From the NCBI RefSeq assembly GCF_000379665.1, contig NZ_KB903368.1, forward strand, positions 124,001 through 188,000: a stretch of 64,000 bases of DNA, in the 5' to 3' direction. This document shows, piece by piece, positions 1 to 9,232 of this stretch. The DNA comes from Butyricimonas synergistica DSM 23225 (GTDB lineage: Bacteria; Bacteroidota; Bacteroidia; Bacteroidales; Marinifilaceae). The translations under genes and the position numbers were made by a program. The notes beneath the pieces were generated by a model. It saw nothing but the letters and a program-made list of their open reading frames with translations, was not told where the DNA came from and ran no database searches. Position 1 is the first letter of the stretch. Every line of letters begins with the position of its first letter.

Positions 1-84
1 GCAAGACAAATGTAGAGCATTTCTAAATAATAATAAGGAATTTGTTTCTTAAAAATATATTAAATAAATGGAGGGGAAAAGGAA

Positions 85-122
85 ATCCGTAAAGTTCCGG
101 GATGTTCCCGAACTTTACGGAT
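85..122 (-). terminator. Hairpin terminator after the alpha-2-macroglobulin gene
   Basis: A near-perfect inverted repeat of about 17 base pairs (left arm ATCCGTAAAGTTC, right arm GAACTTTACGGAT, with CGGGA/TCCCG inside and one bulged C) lies 21 bases past the stop codon of the minus-strand gene. Read on the minus strand it is followed by T-rich sequence, as expected of an intrinsic terminator. Positions 1-84 hold no gene I can support. Confidence 0.7.
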
Positions 123-143
123 TGTATTGAAAGGGAGATAAAT

Positions 144-3100
144 CTATTCTCCCCGGGAGATCGTGATCTTGTTACCCGGTAGGGTGGCGGTGATTGAGTT
201 ATCATACATCGCCGCACAAGTGACAGCCGGAAGTAAATAAGTGCCTGGATAGGCAGCGTTGAAACGCAACCTAAAAGTCTTCGAGTTCCCTTGTTGGAGC
301 GAGAAGTAGAGGTGCACCCGGTCGTCGCGGATGTCCACGTTATCGGCTCCCTTGAACGGGTTCTCGTTCGTGGTAAGGCGTTCATTTAGGAATTCAAAGC
401 CGGAGGGGAACATGAACGTCAAAGCCAGTTCCTCGTAAAGTCCAATGTTTCCGGTATTTTGAATCGTGATTTCAGCCACGATATCCTCTCCTTGGCGGTA
501 GTTGGTTTGGTTGTTGAGAACTCCGTCACGGTAGTAATTGACGGTCATTTTCAAACCGGACATTTCGCTCTCCGTGATGATTCCCAGCGGGGTCGAACTG
601 TTGATCGTGCGCACGTGAAGGGTGCCGGAAGTGTTATTCTTCACGGTCACCTCCGAACGGTTGTCTTTTACAGCAAGTTCTTTCTGCAGCACAGTCTTCG
701 TGGTTTTGAAGTTTTCTTTGCCGATTTGTACGTCAATGCCGTTGCCATCCTTGAAGTAGCGACCCACGTAATTGCCGATAGCACAGAGCCCAAAGGCGCT
801 TTCCTGGGTACTTAGCCACTCGTTGGAAGCGAATTTGCGAGCTATCTTTTGCAATAACTTGTAGGCTTCATCCTTCTTGTCTATATCTATCATACTTTGC
901 ATGATGATGGCGTTGTCCCGTAAGTCTGAACCGTAGCATCTGCCCAATTGGCGGTAAAGTTTGGCTTCCGCCGGAAGGTTGGCAACGAGGTTGTTGGCTA
1001 TCTTGTCATGTTTGCCGAGGGCGTAAGCACCTGCCAATTGCCAACGGGCGACCGGGTTGTTGTAGGTGTCCTCCTTCATCCGGTTCATGGCTGCCATATT
1101 GGGCTTGCCTGCCAGCGCCAACACGTAGAGGCGGTATGATTGTTCCAATTCGGAGTAATAATCTCCCCGACGCCAGGAATTGGCTTGTTTTGACAGGTAA
1201 TCAAGAGCCGACGTCTTCATGGAAGCCGGAATCCGATAACCCAGTTTCTCGGCTTGCGTCAGGAAGTCCGTGATGTAGGTCGAAACCCAGTCGGACACGT
1301 AGTTTGAGTTAGTCCAATAACTGAATCCTCCGTTGCTTAGCTGGTAATTCCGCAAGCGGTTGATAACGTCCTTCACGTGCAATTCCGCCGTGACTTTTTG
1401 AGCCTCGCTGAGATCCATCAGTCGGTCGAGCATCAATTGTGGGAAGACGGCAGAGGTGATCTGTTCGCCGCATCCGTGAGGATAGCGGATCAGGTATTGA
1501 AGGCGTTCCTCCAGATTTAATGGCGGGATGGACGTGATCTCCAGGAAGGAGGTCGGTTCCAGCCCGTCCAGGGTATTGTTGAAGGTGATTGATTCGCCGC
1601 TTGCCATCTCTCGGGCATCTACACGGGTAACTCTGGGGTTGGGTACCCGGATGTCCACGTCGCAACTGAAATGCGCTTTCTCCGATCCGCTTTGAGCGGT
1701 GAAGGTAAGCGTGGATTTGCCGATAACTTCTTTGATCTTCGCTTTCAGGAATACGATTTGTTCGCCTGTCCCGGAGAATTTAATCTCTTGGCTTGCCGGG
1801 GCAATGACTTCTATTTTGTCGTCTGTTTTGAGGTTCACGGTAACGTCCTTGATGTTGTCCTTCATGGCGAACACGGTGACGGGGATCTCAATGATGTCCC
1901 CGGGCGTGAACAAACGAGGCATCGTGACGTTGAGCATCAACGGTTTGTTGACTTTCGTGTTACGGGATGCCGAACCGTAGCGACCATTGTCCTCGGCTAC
2001 GACCATCGTGCGTACTTCACCGATGTACTCGGGCATATTGAAATGATGAGTTTTCTTTTCTCCTTTCTTGAGGGTAAACGGACCTTTGAAGATCACGACA
2101 GGGGTGAATCGGTCACTCTTGCGGGTGTCTTCCGGGTCTAGGGATTCGTCACCTCCCACGGCAAAGGCTTTTTCCAGGCGTCCGCCGAAGGCTCCGACTA
2201 CGTCGTCATAGAAGTCCCAAGTCTTCACGCCGAGAGCTTCCCGGGCATAGAAAGCGGGGAAAGGATTCGGGGTCTTGAAAGAGGTAATGGCAAGCAATCC
2301 CTCATCAACGATAGCGATGGAGTAAGTCATCGGTTTACCCTCGCTTTCGCTCACGGTGACCGAGAAGTCTTGTGACGGACGGAGTTCTTCCGCCATATCG
2401 ATTTTGGGCGTGAGGCGTAGATTTGGGTCGTCGATGTCTATATTCAATATTCCGTAAAGGCGTATCGGTTTATCGTTATTCCGGTTTTTATGAGGTTGGA
2501 TGAGCGATACGTTGACATAGATGTTGGGGCACATTTCGCTCGTGGCGGGAATCTCGAAAGAGGTCGATCCGGCAGTTGTCGGCACCCGGAAAATGTCTTT
2601 CACGGTCTTGCCGTTCTCGATGCTCACGAGAGCCACGCTACCTTCCGATGAAGGGAAGGTGATTTTGATTTTTTCACCGGCACGGTAAGATTTCTTGTCG
2701 CTGGTCAGCGTGAGCAAGTTTGCCATTCCCGGAATATTCATGTCGTTAGCCCAAGAACTGATGTAGAACGTGGAACCGCTGGAATGTCCGGATGCTTTGT
2801 CCCGGGCGATCACGTAATAGCGTCCCCATTGGTCGCAAGTCACGTTGACGTTGAATTTACCGTCCTGGCTCTTTACTGTTTTGTTGAATACCGGACGACG
2901 GTAAGAGCGATTCACGTATGAACCGATGTAGTCTTCCTCCGAATCCCACCACCAGCGCCATTCCAGCGTGTAGACCTCTACTTCAATTTCACTGTTGCTG
3001 ACGGGTTTACCTTCCGGGGTAAGTACGGCTCCGCTGATAGCGATCGGTTTGCCTGCCTTGTACCAGTTGTCGTCTGATTCCGGTAGTTTTATCCCGACAT

Positions 3101-5624
3101 ATTCCTTGTAAGGGGAGTATTTGAACCCGGAAGTGACAATGCTGAAGTCGCCGCCCGGCTCGAATACCCGCATCGTGAGCAGGGCGTTGAGCATACCGGG
3201 GGCATTCTCCGATTTGATATTGTCAGCCGACAGGGTGAAGTTCCCGTTCGCGTCGGTCGTGCCGTCAAAGAACGTTTCGGTGGTTGTGTTGAAATAGCGG
3301 GAGCGGTCGTCGAAGTTATACCCGTTGTAACCGGGGAACGTCGTGTTACCCTTGGAGAGCCGCAGTTCGGTGATGACTTTCAGGTTACTGGTCTTTGCGC
3401 CATGCATCCATCTGGTTTGCACGGGTATAGAGTTGTTTGTCACGCCTACCCCGAGTATGTTATTCGGAAGGTCGGTGATGATATTCAAGCGATTGGGTTT
3501 AATACTCTCGATACGGACGGTTTTTCTGAAAGAAACACCCCCGATGCGTACTACTGCTTGCCAGTATCCGGTGACGGCTTGCTCGTCGGTGCTGAATGTG
3601 AAGCAATATAACCCGTGTTCGTTACGTCCCGCTTTACGGGTTTGGGTCACGTTACCGTTCGGGTCGTAGAGTTCGGCGATGATCGGGTGACCCGCGGGAA
3701 TCACGTTTTCCTTGTCTTCCAGCATGAAAGAGAGGTGAATGTCATTTCCCGGACGCCATACGCCTCGTTCACCGTATATGAAACCTTTAATACCTTGTTG
3801 CACGACTTCGCCGCTGACGTCAAAATTACTCAACGAGAGAGATTGCGCATCATTTACTTTGAGGTAAGCCTTGTCGCTGCCTTTGGCTGCCACGATGACA
3901 AAAGGTTTGCCGGGTACCCGCAACGTGGCGATACCTGCCGAGTTCGTAACCGTGGAGTCTATCTTCTGGTTTTGGAAATTATAGAAGAATATTCTGCAAC
4001 TTTCCACGGGAGCCGCCGTGAGCAGGTCGTTGACGACAACCACGTACTTCCCGTCGGTTCCGGCTTTTGCCGTGATACCCAGGGAGGTCACGATTAAATT
4101 CTTTTTCGGGAAGCGGTCTGACACGTAATAATAGGAATTAGAGTTAGGATCGTCCCGTTCTTCCCACGAATAGTCGGAAGGGTAACTGTAATAATAGTCG
4201 TCATCGTCGTAATATTCGTCTCCGGAAGAAGCGTTATCCCAGTCTTCTTCGGTAATGCCATCTTGTGCTTCCTTCGCGCAATCGAGCGAGGTATAAGATT
4301 TTTGGAACCGGAGTTGTACCCGGTAAATCACTCCTTTTTCCAGTTGGATATGGTCTGCCAGGTTGATGGTGTAATCCTGCCATTTATTAAAGTCTTGGGG
4401 TTGTCCTTCTTTCACGAGGGAAATTTTCTCGTCGAGAATGACACGCCCAACCCGGCGTAACTGGTAGTCGCTACTATAATTATAGTTCCCTTCCTGAAGG
4501 TAAAAATTCATGTTTTGGTTGAATACTTTTACTACCCGCAACTGTACGGCTTTCAGGGCAACTGCCGAGAAGGGGATAAGTACATTGCCTTCTGCCGGGG
4601 TAAATGTTCCCTCGCCGATAAATGCCACTTCAGGTTTGGCAGATTGGAAACTCACTGTGAAGGTTGCATCTGATTGGAGTTTCTCGCCTGTGGTATTTTT
4701 AATCCCTTTGAAGAGGTTTACTTGAACCACGCCTTGCATTTTATCCCGGTCGTTTGAATATGCCCGGATAATATTGCCTTGCACGTTAAAATTCAAGTTG
4801 CTGACGCCGTCCACGGTGATTAATCCCTGGAGATCCTGGCTGATGTCCACGTTGTCCGACATCGTGATGTCTATGGTGCGGGAGTTTTCGCTGCTTGCTT
4901 TCACTTCCAGCACGGAGAATACTTTGCTGCCCGGAATTTCCACGATCAAGTCGTTCCCGTTCTTCACCTTTTTGTCAAAAGAGAGTTCGAGAGCCTGGCT
5001 GTCGTTTGCCCGAGTGATATTGGCTATCTTGAAATAATGGATGTACGGGGTATGTTCCCATTCCAGCGTCGGGGTTTGCCCGTTGAGCTTGGCTTTCACG
5101 AGTAGTTCTACTTCGTTTGGGGTAACCGCGTCCGAATTGGAGATGGAGGCCCGGTACGAGAATTTGTCATTGTCAGAGGGATCGACGCTAAGGCTGCCTT
5201 CCTGAAAAACGTAAGTCAGGGGCAATACTTTCACGTCAAAACGGAACGTCGAGAGATCCGAGGGCACGTTGCACAGTTTGTCCAGCGCGAGCGTGACTTC
5301 ATAAGTCTGTCCGTTTTTCATGCGTTGTGTCGGGGAAAATTCTATCGTGTTGCCGTCCCGAAAAGAAACCGTCCCCTCGATTTTCGGACTGATCTTTAGT
5401 AACTTCCCGGGTTGTGCCAGAGCATCGTTGTCTGTTTTCAAGGCTTTTCCTTCCAACCGGATATAAATGGGATCGGTGGATTTTATCATTCCCTGCGTGA
5501 AACCTGAAATGTATTTACTGTACTCTAGTTTGCTTTGCTCTTTGGGTTTATCCTTACACGAGAATAAACCAATCATTAGAAACAGGATGGAAATGAGGGA
5601 AATACCTTTTTTCATATTCGCCAA
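144..5624 (-). CDS. Alpha-2-macroglobulin family lipoprotein (large, thioester-containing)
   Basis: A 1826-residue protein with a lipoprotein signal peptide ending at Cys23 (LFSC), so it is probably anchored in the periplasm or outer membrane. Bacterial alpha-2-macroglobulins are thought to trap intruding proteases: cleavage of a bait region exposes a reactive thioester. The thioester motif CGEQ is intact at about Cys1385 (context YPHGCGEQ), followed by the alpha-helical thioester domain with repeated W/Y-rich helices. Upstream lie serial beta-sandwich (MG) domains, including the GERGVWRPGNDIHLSF stretch typical of the family. Length fits the long YfaS/YfhM type. An unusual Asp/Tyr-rich acidic insert sits near residues 465-510. 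It is divergently transcribed from ugd and has no penicillin-binding-protein partner next to it, unlike yfhM-pbpC in Escherichia coli. The family call is firm; the exact target is unknown. Confidence 0.92.
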   Translation of the reverse strand: MANMKKGISLISILFLMIGLFSCKDKPKEQSKLEYSKYISGFTQGMIKSTDPIYIRLEGKALKTDNDALAQPGKLLKISPKIEGTVSFRDGNTIEFSPTQRMKNGQTYEVTLALDKLCNVPSDLSTFRFDVKVLPLTYVFQEGSLSVDPSDNDKFSYRASISNSDAVTPNEVELLVKAKLNGQTPTLEWEHTPYIHYFKIANITRANDSQALELSFDKKVKNGNDLIVEIPGSKVFSVLEVKASSENSRTIDITMSDNVDISQDLQGLITVDGVSNLNFNVQGNIIRAYSNDRDKMQGVVQVNLFKGIKNTTGEKLQSDATFTVSFQSAKPEVAFIGEGTFTPAEGNVLIPFSAVALKAVQLRVVKVFNQNMNFYLQEGNYNYSSDYQLRRVGRVILDEKISLVKEGQPQDFNKWQDYTINLADHIQLEKGVIYRVQLRFQKSYTSLDCAKEAQDGITEEDWDNASSGDEYYDDDDYYYSYPSDYSWEERDDPNSNSYYYVSDRFPKKNLIVTSLGITAKAGTDGKYVVVVNDLLTAAPVESCRIFFYNFQNQKIDSTVTNSAGIATLRVPGKPFVIVAAKGSDKAYLKVNDAQSLSLSNFDVSGEVVQQGIKGFIYGERGVWRPGNDIHLSFMLEDKENVIPAGHPIIAELYDPNGNVTQTRKAGRNEHGLYCFTFSTDEQAVTGYWQAVVRIGGVSFRKTVRIESIKPNRLNIITDLPNNILGVGVTNNSIPVQTRWMHGAKTSNLKVITELRLSKGNTTFPGYNGYNFDDRSRYFNTTTETFFDGTTDANGNFTLSADNIKSENAPGMLNALLTMRVFEPGGDFSIVTSGFKYSPYKEYVGIKLPESDDNWYKAGKPIAISGAVLTPEGKPVSNSEIEVEVYTLEWRWWWDSEEDYIGSYVNRSYRRPVFNKTVKSQDGKFNVNVTCDQWGRYYVIARDKASGHSSGSTFYISSWANDMNIPGMANLLTLTSDKKSYRAGEKIKITFPSSEGSVALVSIENGKTVKDIFRVPTTAGSTSFEIPATSEMCPNIYVNVSLIQPHKNRNNDKPIRLYGILNIDIDDPNLRLTPKIDMAEELRPSQDFSVTVSESEGKPMTYSIAIVDEGLLAITSFKTPNPFPAFYAREALGVKTWDFYDDVVGAFGGRLEKAFAVGGDESLDPEDTRKSDRFTPVVIFKGPFTLKKGEKKTHHFNMPEYIGEVRTMVVAEDNGRYGSASRNTKVNKPLMLNVTMPRLFTPGDIIEIPVTVFAMKDNIKDVTVNLKTDDKIEVIAPASQEIKFSGTGEQIVFLKAKIKEVIGKSTLTFTAQSGSEKAHFSCDVDIRVPNPRVTRVDAREMASGESITFNNTLDGLEPTSFLEITSIPPLNLEERLQYLIRYPHGCGEQITSAVFPQLMLDRLMDLSEAQKVTAELHVKDVINRLRNYQLSNGGFSYWTNSNYVSDWVSTYITDFLTQAEKLGYRIPASMKTSALDYLSKQANSWRRGDYYSELEQSYRLYVLALAGKPNMAAMNRMKEDTYNNPVARWQLAGAYALGKHDKIANNLVANLPAEAKLYRQLGRCYGSDLRDNAIIMQSMIDIDKKDEAYKLLQKIARKFASNEWLSTQESAFGLCAIGNYVGRYFKDGNGIDVQIGKENFKTTKTVLQKELAVKDNRSEVTVKNNTSGTLHVRTINSSTPLGIITESEMSGLKMTVNYYRDGVLNNQTNYRQGEDIVAEITIQNTGNIGLYEELALTFMFPSGFEFLNERLTTNENPFKGADNVDIRDDRVHLYFSLQQGNSKTFRLRFNAAYPGTYLLPAVTCAAMYDNSITATLPGNKITISRGE

Positions 5625-5744
5625 TATTTGTATTGTGTGTATTATATCATCGTGTTTACAAAATTAGATAAAAAAACGGTATAGTTCGTTTTTAATTTAT
5701 ATTTTTGCGAATATAAAACAAGGCAAAAAAGAGGAGAATTTATT
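5625..5744. promoter_or_regulatory. Divergent promoter region between the macroglobulin gene and ugd
   Basis: Two Bacteroidota -7-like boxes are visible: TATTTTTG at 5700-5707 on the plus strand, 38 bases before the ugd start, and TAATTTTG on the minus strand (plus-strand positions 5659-5666), 35 bases before the macroglobulin start. Neither has a clear TTTG box at the usual -33 distance, so strength is uncertain. A GAGGAG ribosome-binding site precedes ugd. Confidence 0.4.
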
Positions 5745-7067
5745 ATGAGAATAGCTGTTGTTGGAACCGGTTACGTGGGACTTGTGTCCGGAACGTGTTT
5801 AGCAGAAACGGGAGTGACCGTTACTTGCGTCGATGTGAATCGTGCCAAGATCGATTTGTTGAATAACGGGGGAATGCCGATATACGAGCCGGGGCTGGCG
5901 GAATTGGTCACCCGGAACCGGGAAGACGGACGACTCTTTTTTACAACTTCATTGCGGGAAGGGCTGAAGGATGCGGATGCCGTGTTTATTGCCGTGGGTA
6001 CGCCGCCCGACGAGGACGGAAGTGCCGATTTGCATTACGTGTTGGATGTTGCCCGTGAAATAGGGGAGATAATCAACGACTATATCGTGGTCGTGACCAA
6101 ATCTACCGTGCCCGTGGGTACGAATTATAAGGTGAAGGCGACAATCAAGGCTGCTTTGGACAAGAGAGGGGTGGACGTGCCGTTTGATGTGGCTTCCAAT
6201 CCCGAGTTCCTGAAAGAAGGCGATGCCGTGAACGATTTTATCTCACCGGACAGAGTGGTGATCGGGGTCGAGAGCGACCGGGCAAAACACGTGATGGAGC
6301 GCTTGTATCATGCGTTTATTTTGAATAATACGCCTATTTATTTCATGGATATATTGTCGGCAGAGATGACGAAATATGCCGCCAATTCAATGCTTGCTAC
6401 CCGCATCTCTTTCATGAATGACATTGCAAACCTGTGCGAGATTGTCGGGGCTGACGTGGAAGCCGTGAAGAAAGGCATCGGCAGCGATAGCCGTATCGGG
6501 AAGAAATTCCTGAATGCCGGTTGTGGTTACGGCGGTTCCTGTTTCCCGAAAGACGTGAAAGCATTGATCCGCACGGGCGACGAGCACGGGCATAGCTTGG
6601 AATTGCTGAAAGCCGTGGAACGGGTGAACGAGAATCAGAAAAGCGTACTATTCCAGAAGATAACTTCCCATTTCGGGAAAGATTTGCAGGGAAAGCGTTT
6701 TGCTATGTGGGGATTGGCTTTCAAGCCTGGAACGGACGACATGAGGGAAGCCCCTTCATTGGTTTTGATAGACAAATTGCTGGAAGCGGGTGCCGTGGTG
6801 CGGGCTTTTGATCCCGTTGCCGTGGAAGAATGTAAAAGACGGATTGGCGACCGGATAGAGTATGCCGAAACAATGTATGATGCCCTGGAAGGTGCGGATG
6901 CTTTGATTGTTGTGACGGAGTGGGCGGAATTCAAGATACCAAAGTTTACCTTTATCGAGAAAGCCTTGAAACACAAAATTATATTTGATGGAAGAAACAT
7001 CTACAGTCCCGACCAGATGCGTGAATTCGGATACGTGTATTACGGGATAGGAAGAAAGACAAAATAA
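5745..7067 (+). CDS. ugd: UDP-glucose 6-dehydrogenase
   Basis: A 440-residue cytosolic enzyme that oxidises UDP-glucose to UDP-glucuronate with two NAD+, feeding capsule, exopolysaccharide or lipopolysaccharide sugars. The N-terminal Rossmann fold opens with GTGYVGLVSG. The catalytic cysteine is Cys266 in the signature GCGYGGSCFPKD. The central dimerisation helix (AEMTKYAANSMLA) and the C-terminal UDP-binding domain (WGLAFKPGTDDMREAP) are complete. Length matches the family. A GAGGAG ribosome-binding site sits just upstream of the ATG. The next gene begins at the base after its stop codon, so the two are translationally coupled. UDP-N-acetyl-mannosamine dehydrogenases are related, but the motif set fits Ugd better. 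Confidence 0.95.
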   Translation: MRIAVVGTGYVGLVSGTCLAETGVTVTCVDVNRAKIDLLNNGGMPIYEPGLAELVTRNREDGRLFFTTSLREGLKDADAVFIAVGTPPDEDGSADLHYVLDVAREIGEIINDYIVVVTKSTVPVGTNYKVKATIKAALDKRGVDVPFDVASNPEFLKEGDAVNDFISPDRVVIGVESDRAKHVMERLYHAFILNNTPIYFMDILSAEMTKYAANSMLATRISFMNDIANLCEIVGADVEAVKKGIGSDSRIGKKFLNAGCGYGGSCFPKDVKALIRTGDEHGHSLELLKAVERVNENQKSVLFQKITSHFGKDLQGKRFAMWGLAFKPGTDDMREAPSLVLIDKLLEAGAVVRAFDPVAVEECKRRIGDRIEYAETMYDALEGADALIVVTEWAEFKIPKFTFIEKALKHKIIFDGRNIYSPDQMREFGYVYYGIGRKTK

Positions 7068-7976
7068 ATGGCTCATTATCGAATATTATTTATCGTGAAC
7101 CCGATTTCGGGATTTGGCTTGGGGTGGGAGATCCCCTACCGCATCCGGCATATTGCTGCCTACAAGCATATCGAGTATAATATTCGATTCACGGAATATG
7201 CCGGGCATGCCAAGGAAATCGTGGAGCAGGCTAAGAGTCAGAATTACACGCATATCGTTGCGGCGGGTGGTGACGGTACGGTGAATGAGATCGGCACGGC
7301 GCTCATGGGAACGGGTATTGCTTTCGGGGTGATTTCCTTGGGTAGCGGTAACGGTTTTGCCCGCCATTTGGGGTTCTCCCAGATGATGACAAAGGCGCTG
7401 AAGCAGATATTGAAAAGCGAAACGACGAATATCGACGTGGTAGAGATAAACGGGCATTATTCATTGAACGTGAGCGGATTCGGCTTTGATGCCGAGGTGG
7501 CTCATTTCTTTAGTACGATGAAAATTAGAGGGATATTCTCGTATATCTATTCTATCGTGCGGATGTGGTTCCGGTATCCCGGTAAACGTTATCGTTTCCA
7601 TGTGAACGGGAAAACGTGGGAGGAAGAATGTTTCGTGTTGAGCGTGGCGAACAGTTCCCAGTACGGGAATAATGCGTCCATTGCCCCGAAAGCCTCACTA
7701 CGTGACGGGTTGGTGGATATATGTATATTGAAACGTCCCAAGTATTACCAGATTCCCCGGTTTCTGTATTGTTTCATGAATTCTAAGATTGCCCGCCTTT
7801 CTTATTTTCGTGAAATACAATGCACGGAAGCATTGATTGAAGGAGAGTTGTCAAAAGCCCATATCGACGGCGATCCTTATACTCTCGAGCCTCCCGTGAC
7901 TGTGAAAGTACATCCGGGAGTGCTGAAAGTAATAGCCCCGAAATTATCTTATAAGAAAAGTAAGGGGACGGTTTAG
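7068..7976 (+). CDS. Diacylglycerol kinase-family lipid kinase (YegS/DagK type)
   Basis: A 302-residue soluble lipid kinase. It opens with the NPISGFG motif and carries the nucleotide-binding motif GGDGTVNEIG near residues 66-75, followed by GSGNGFARHLG, both hallmarks of the DAGK catalytic domain. The C-terminal beta-rich half (GEFDAEVAHF-like region, then DGDPYTLEPPV) matches the second domain of YegS/DgkB proteins. It would phosphorylate diacylglycerol or a sphingoid-type lipid using ATP at the inner face of the membrane. Bacteroidales make sphingolipids, so a ceramide or sphingoid substrate is possible but not shown. The ATG directly abuts the ugd stop codon. No separate promoter is visible. 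Confidence 0.88.
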   Translation: MAHYRILFIVNPISGFGLGWEIPYRIRHIAAYKHIEYNIRFTEYAGHAKEIVEQAKSQNYTHIVAAGGDGTVNEIGTALMGTGIAFGVISLGSGNGFARHLGFSQMMTKALKQILKSETTNIDVVEINGHYSLNVSGFGFDAEVAHFFSTMKIRGIFSYIYSIVRMWFRYPGKRYRFHVNGKTWEEECFVLSVANSSQYGNNASIAPKASLRDGLVDICILKRPKYYQIPRFLYCFMNSKIARLSYFREIQCTEALIEGELSKAHIDGDPYTLEPPVTVKVHPGVLKVIAPKLSYKKSKGTV

Positions 7977-7980
7977 GAAT

Positions 7981-8463
7981 TTATTCTGATGCTCTCGAGG
8001 ATGCCACTGTGATTTGCCGGTCAATCAGTTCATCGAGTGAAATGAAAGTTTCGGTTTTAGCTATACCCGGAATATTCTGAAGCGTATTGATTAGAATGTC
8101 CATCAAATGTTGGTGATCGTTACATCTCAATTTAAGCAGGAAAGTAAAGCCTCCCGTGATAAAATGGCACTCCATGACTTCCGGTATGCTCTCTATTTCT
8201 TTCACGACGGTTTTGTACGTGTGGGCGTGATCAAGGACTACCCCGATGAAAGCGCATACGCCGAAGCCTAGGGCAGCCGGTTTCACGATGAAGCGCGAGC
8301 CTTCGATGATCCCTGCGTCTTCCATTTTCTTCACCCGTTGGTGGATTGCCGCGCCGGAAATGCCGCATTCCCGTGCTATTTCAAGGAAAGGGACCCTGGC
8401 ATTTTCCACCAAGTGGGATAATATTTTTCGATCTACATCGTCTATTTGATATTTTACGCTCAT
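7981..8463 (-). CDS. Lrp/AsnC-family transcriptional regulator
   Basis: A 160-residue regulator with an N-terminal winged HTH (DDVDRKILSHLVENARVPFLEI, then the recognition helix region GISGAAIHQRVKKMEDAGII) and a C-terminal RAM/AsnC ligand-binding domain (FIGVVLDHAHTYKTVVKEIESIPEV...). Such proteins bind amino acids or related metabolites and control transport or metabolism genes, often including themselves. It converges on the lipid kinase gene with a 4-base gap and lies 11 bases downstream of a TetR-like gene on the same strand, which suggests a two-gene regulatory operon. The effector cannot be told from sequence. Confidence 0.92.
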   Translation of the reverse strand: MSVKYQIDDVDRKILSHLVENARVPFLEIARECGISGAAIHQRVKKMEDAGIIEGSRFIVKPAALGFGVCAFIGVVLDHAHTYKTVVKEIESIPEVMECHFITGGFTFLLKLRCNDHQHLMDILINTLQNIPGIAKTETFISLDELIDRQITVASSRASE

Positions 8464-8474
8464 GTTTTTCTTTT

Positions 8475-9098
8475 TTACCTGTTAAAACTCAACACGCTAT
8501 ACAGTTGTTTCCTTTGCTTGTAATATTGCCATCCGTCTTCATTCGTGATCGTGCGGATGACTCCGTCGATCAGATTGTTGAAGATCGTTCCGAAGTCGAA
8601 TACTTCCGGGGGATATATTTCCCGGTTATGAATATCGTTGAGTTTGGCGATGTACATACGGGCAACCATTTCGCTGGACACGTCATTCTTGTACATTCCT
8701 TGTTGCATTCCTTTCTCGATATTGATCTTTATCTTCTCGAAAATAAAGTCTGAACGCCGTTGTTTGTGTTGTTCAAAGATATCCGGAAATTTCTCGGCTA
8801 GTTTGAACGAAACAGAAGGCGACACGTTAAAATAACGGTCATGAATCTCGTTTCCTACCAGTAACAGAATATCTATCGCGTTCCACCCGTCAAAATCGTA
8901 TTCCTCGAATATCTTCTCGAAAGCAACACGTTCTTGTTCAAAGATGCAGTTGGCGATGTCTTCCATTCCAGAGAAATTCTCATTGATCTCTTCCAGAGAA
9001 GTTCCCATTTCCTTCAATTTTTCGTCCGAGAGTTCCGTTCCGTAACGAAAAACGTAATTCCTCAATTTGTCTGTTAATAGACACTTCTTCTCAGTCAT
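8475..9098 (-). CDS. TetR/AcrR-like transcriptional regulator
   Basis: A 207-residue, mostly helical protein. The first 50 residues follow the TetR HTH layout: helix 1 (KLRNYVFRYG), a short helix (DEKLKEMG), turn, recognition-like helix (LEEINENFSGMEDIANCIF). The remaining part is a helical ligand-binding and dimerisation domain ending in the typical FNNLIDGVIR helix. The HTH is diverged, with an insertion-like NENFSG segment in place of the usual LYYHFKNKE, so DNA binding is likely but not certain. It lies directly upstream of the Lrp-type gene. The ligand is unknown. Confidence 0.65.
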   Translation of the reverse strand: MTEKKCLLTDKLRNYVFRYGTELSDEKLKEMGTSLEEINENFSGMEDIANCIFEQERVAFEKIFEEYDFDGWNAIDILLLVGNEIHDRYFNVSPSVSFKLAEKFPDIFEQHKQRRSDFIFEKIKINIEKGMQQGMYKNDVSSEMVARMYIAKLNDIHNREIYPPEVFDFGTIFNNLIDGVIRTITNEDGWQYYKQRKQLYSVLSFNR

Positions 9099-9168
9099 AA
9101 TGGGTATGGTTGTTTATAGTTTCTTGCCGTAAAGATACGAAACAATTAAGAATTGAAAGAATTTTAGA

Positions 9169-9198
9169 TTGCAAATTATCATATTCTGATTATTTTTG
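9169..9198 (+). promoter_or_regulatory. Likely Bacteroidota promoter of the phosphatase-like gene
   Basis: A -7 box TATTTTTG (9191-9198) is preceded 18 bases upstream by ATTG (9169-9172), a near match to the -33 TTTG. Transcription would start near 9205, leaving a leader of about 28 bases before the ATG at 9233. Confidence 0.45.
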
Positions 9199-9232
9199 CA
9201 GGAATACTGAAAATTTGAAACTTCGATAGATA

